Source of the DNA: Bacillota bacterium
Lineage (GTDB): Bacteria > Bacillota_A > Clostridia > Lachnospirales > Lachnospiraceae
DNA: 64,000 nucleotides
Assembly: GCA_023443625.1 (NCBI GenBank)
Contig: JAEZTQ010000088.1
Span: 1 to 64,000, forward strand
Direction of reading: 5' to 3'
Positions within the stretch are counted from its first letter, which is position 1. Each line of letters opens with the position of its first letter. The position numbers were made by a program, and so were the translations under genes. This document shows positions 63,896-64,000 of the stretch, piece by piece. The notes under the pieces were generated by a model. That model made no database searches. It saw only the letters and a list, made by a program, of their open reading frames with translations, and was not told the origin of the DNA.

Positions 63896-64000
63896 TGATC
63901 TGAAACTATTTTTACATAATTATATGAACATTTAAAAGTGGAGAATTAGTGTTTATGCAAAATTTTTTCAGAAACCATAAAATTGTTGAATTTGGTAGCA

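Overview
The window looks like chromosomal DNA of an anaerobic, low-GC, Gram-positive bacterium of the class Clostridia, most likely Lachnospiraceae-like. This is inferred from AT-rich codon use, strong AGGAGG-type ribosome binding sites, an EcfA-EcfA fusion with a MptD-type S component, a LplB/LplC/YtcQ-type sugar ABC transporter, a DUF134/DUF5320/Mrp cluster, a CGCAxxG-type redox protein, a stand-alone siroheme reductase and an OhrR closely matching the Bacillus protein. No rRNA, complete tRNA, CRISPR array or intact prophage is visible.

Region 1 (1-12.2 kb) is accessory and decaying. It starts with a TetR regulator, then a cluster of immunity-type genes (a helical-repeat protein, a DUF7716-like protein, an acidic orphan and a SUKH/SMI1-KNR4 protein) mixed with gene scraps: a twice-frameshifted small ORF, a BIG2-domain tail, an amino acid permease piece next to a long inverted repeat, and a frameshifted TetR tail. 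An AraC-VOC pair, a DUF5131 protein, an MFS exporter, an HTH protein with an IS21-type istA remnant behind it, and a DUF421-DUF4363 pair follow.

Region 2 (12.2-35 kb) is mainly transport, metal and redox biology: orphan Phd antitoxin with a CPA1 antiporter, an old-yellow-enzyme-type flavoenzyme, FetAB, a PadR-controlled DHA2 exporter, an iron-chelate/cobalamin-type ABC importer, a siroheme reductase with a CoA-disulfide-reductase/rhodanese protein and a divergent LysR, the DUF134-Mrp-CGCAxxG cluster, and a P1B ATPase/HMA/Ric operon opposite a Crp/Fnr regulator with an FNR-like box between them. A TetR gene with a near-consensus promoter and an FMN-binding protein, and a HTH/zinc-ribbon protein, follow.

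Region 3 (35-42.5 kb) holds the least explained genes. After a M20 amidohydrolase and a DsbA-type protein comes a 65-residue Arg-Ser repeat protein directly followed by a small Hanks-type protein kinase, then an unknown 188-residue protein and a SufS-like PLP enzyme. Next is a run of five RNA hairpins, including a perfect tRNA T-arm mimic, immediately upstream of a 464-residue protein that I cannot assign.

Region 4 (42.5-64 kb) is carbohydrate and housekeeping: AraC regulator, GH27 alpha-galactosidase, a three-gene sugar ABC importer, an ECF transporter operon (S-T-AA), a lone RsmH, two DEAD-box helicases with a DUF1456 protein, a peroxide/methionine sulfoxide repair group (MsrAB, thioredoxin, two glutathione peroxidases, OhrR) and a LacZ-type beta-galactosidase. 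The first peroxidase gene carries a 92-bp insertion with a 7-bp target duplication whose removal restores the frame, and two OhrR-like palindromes sit on the thioredoxin promoter.
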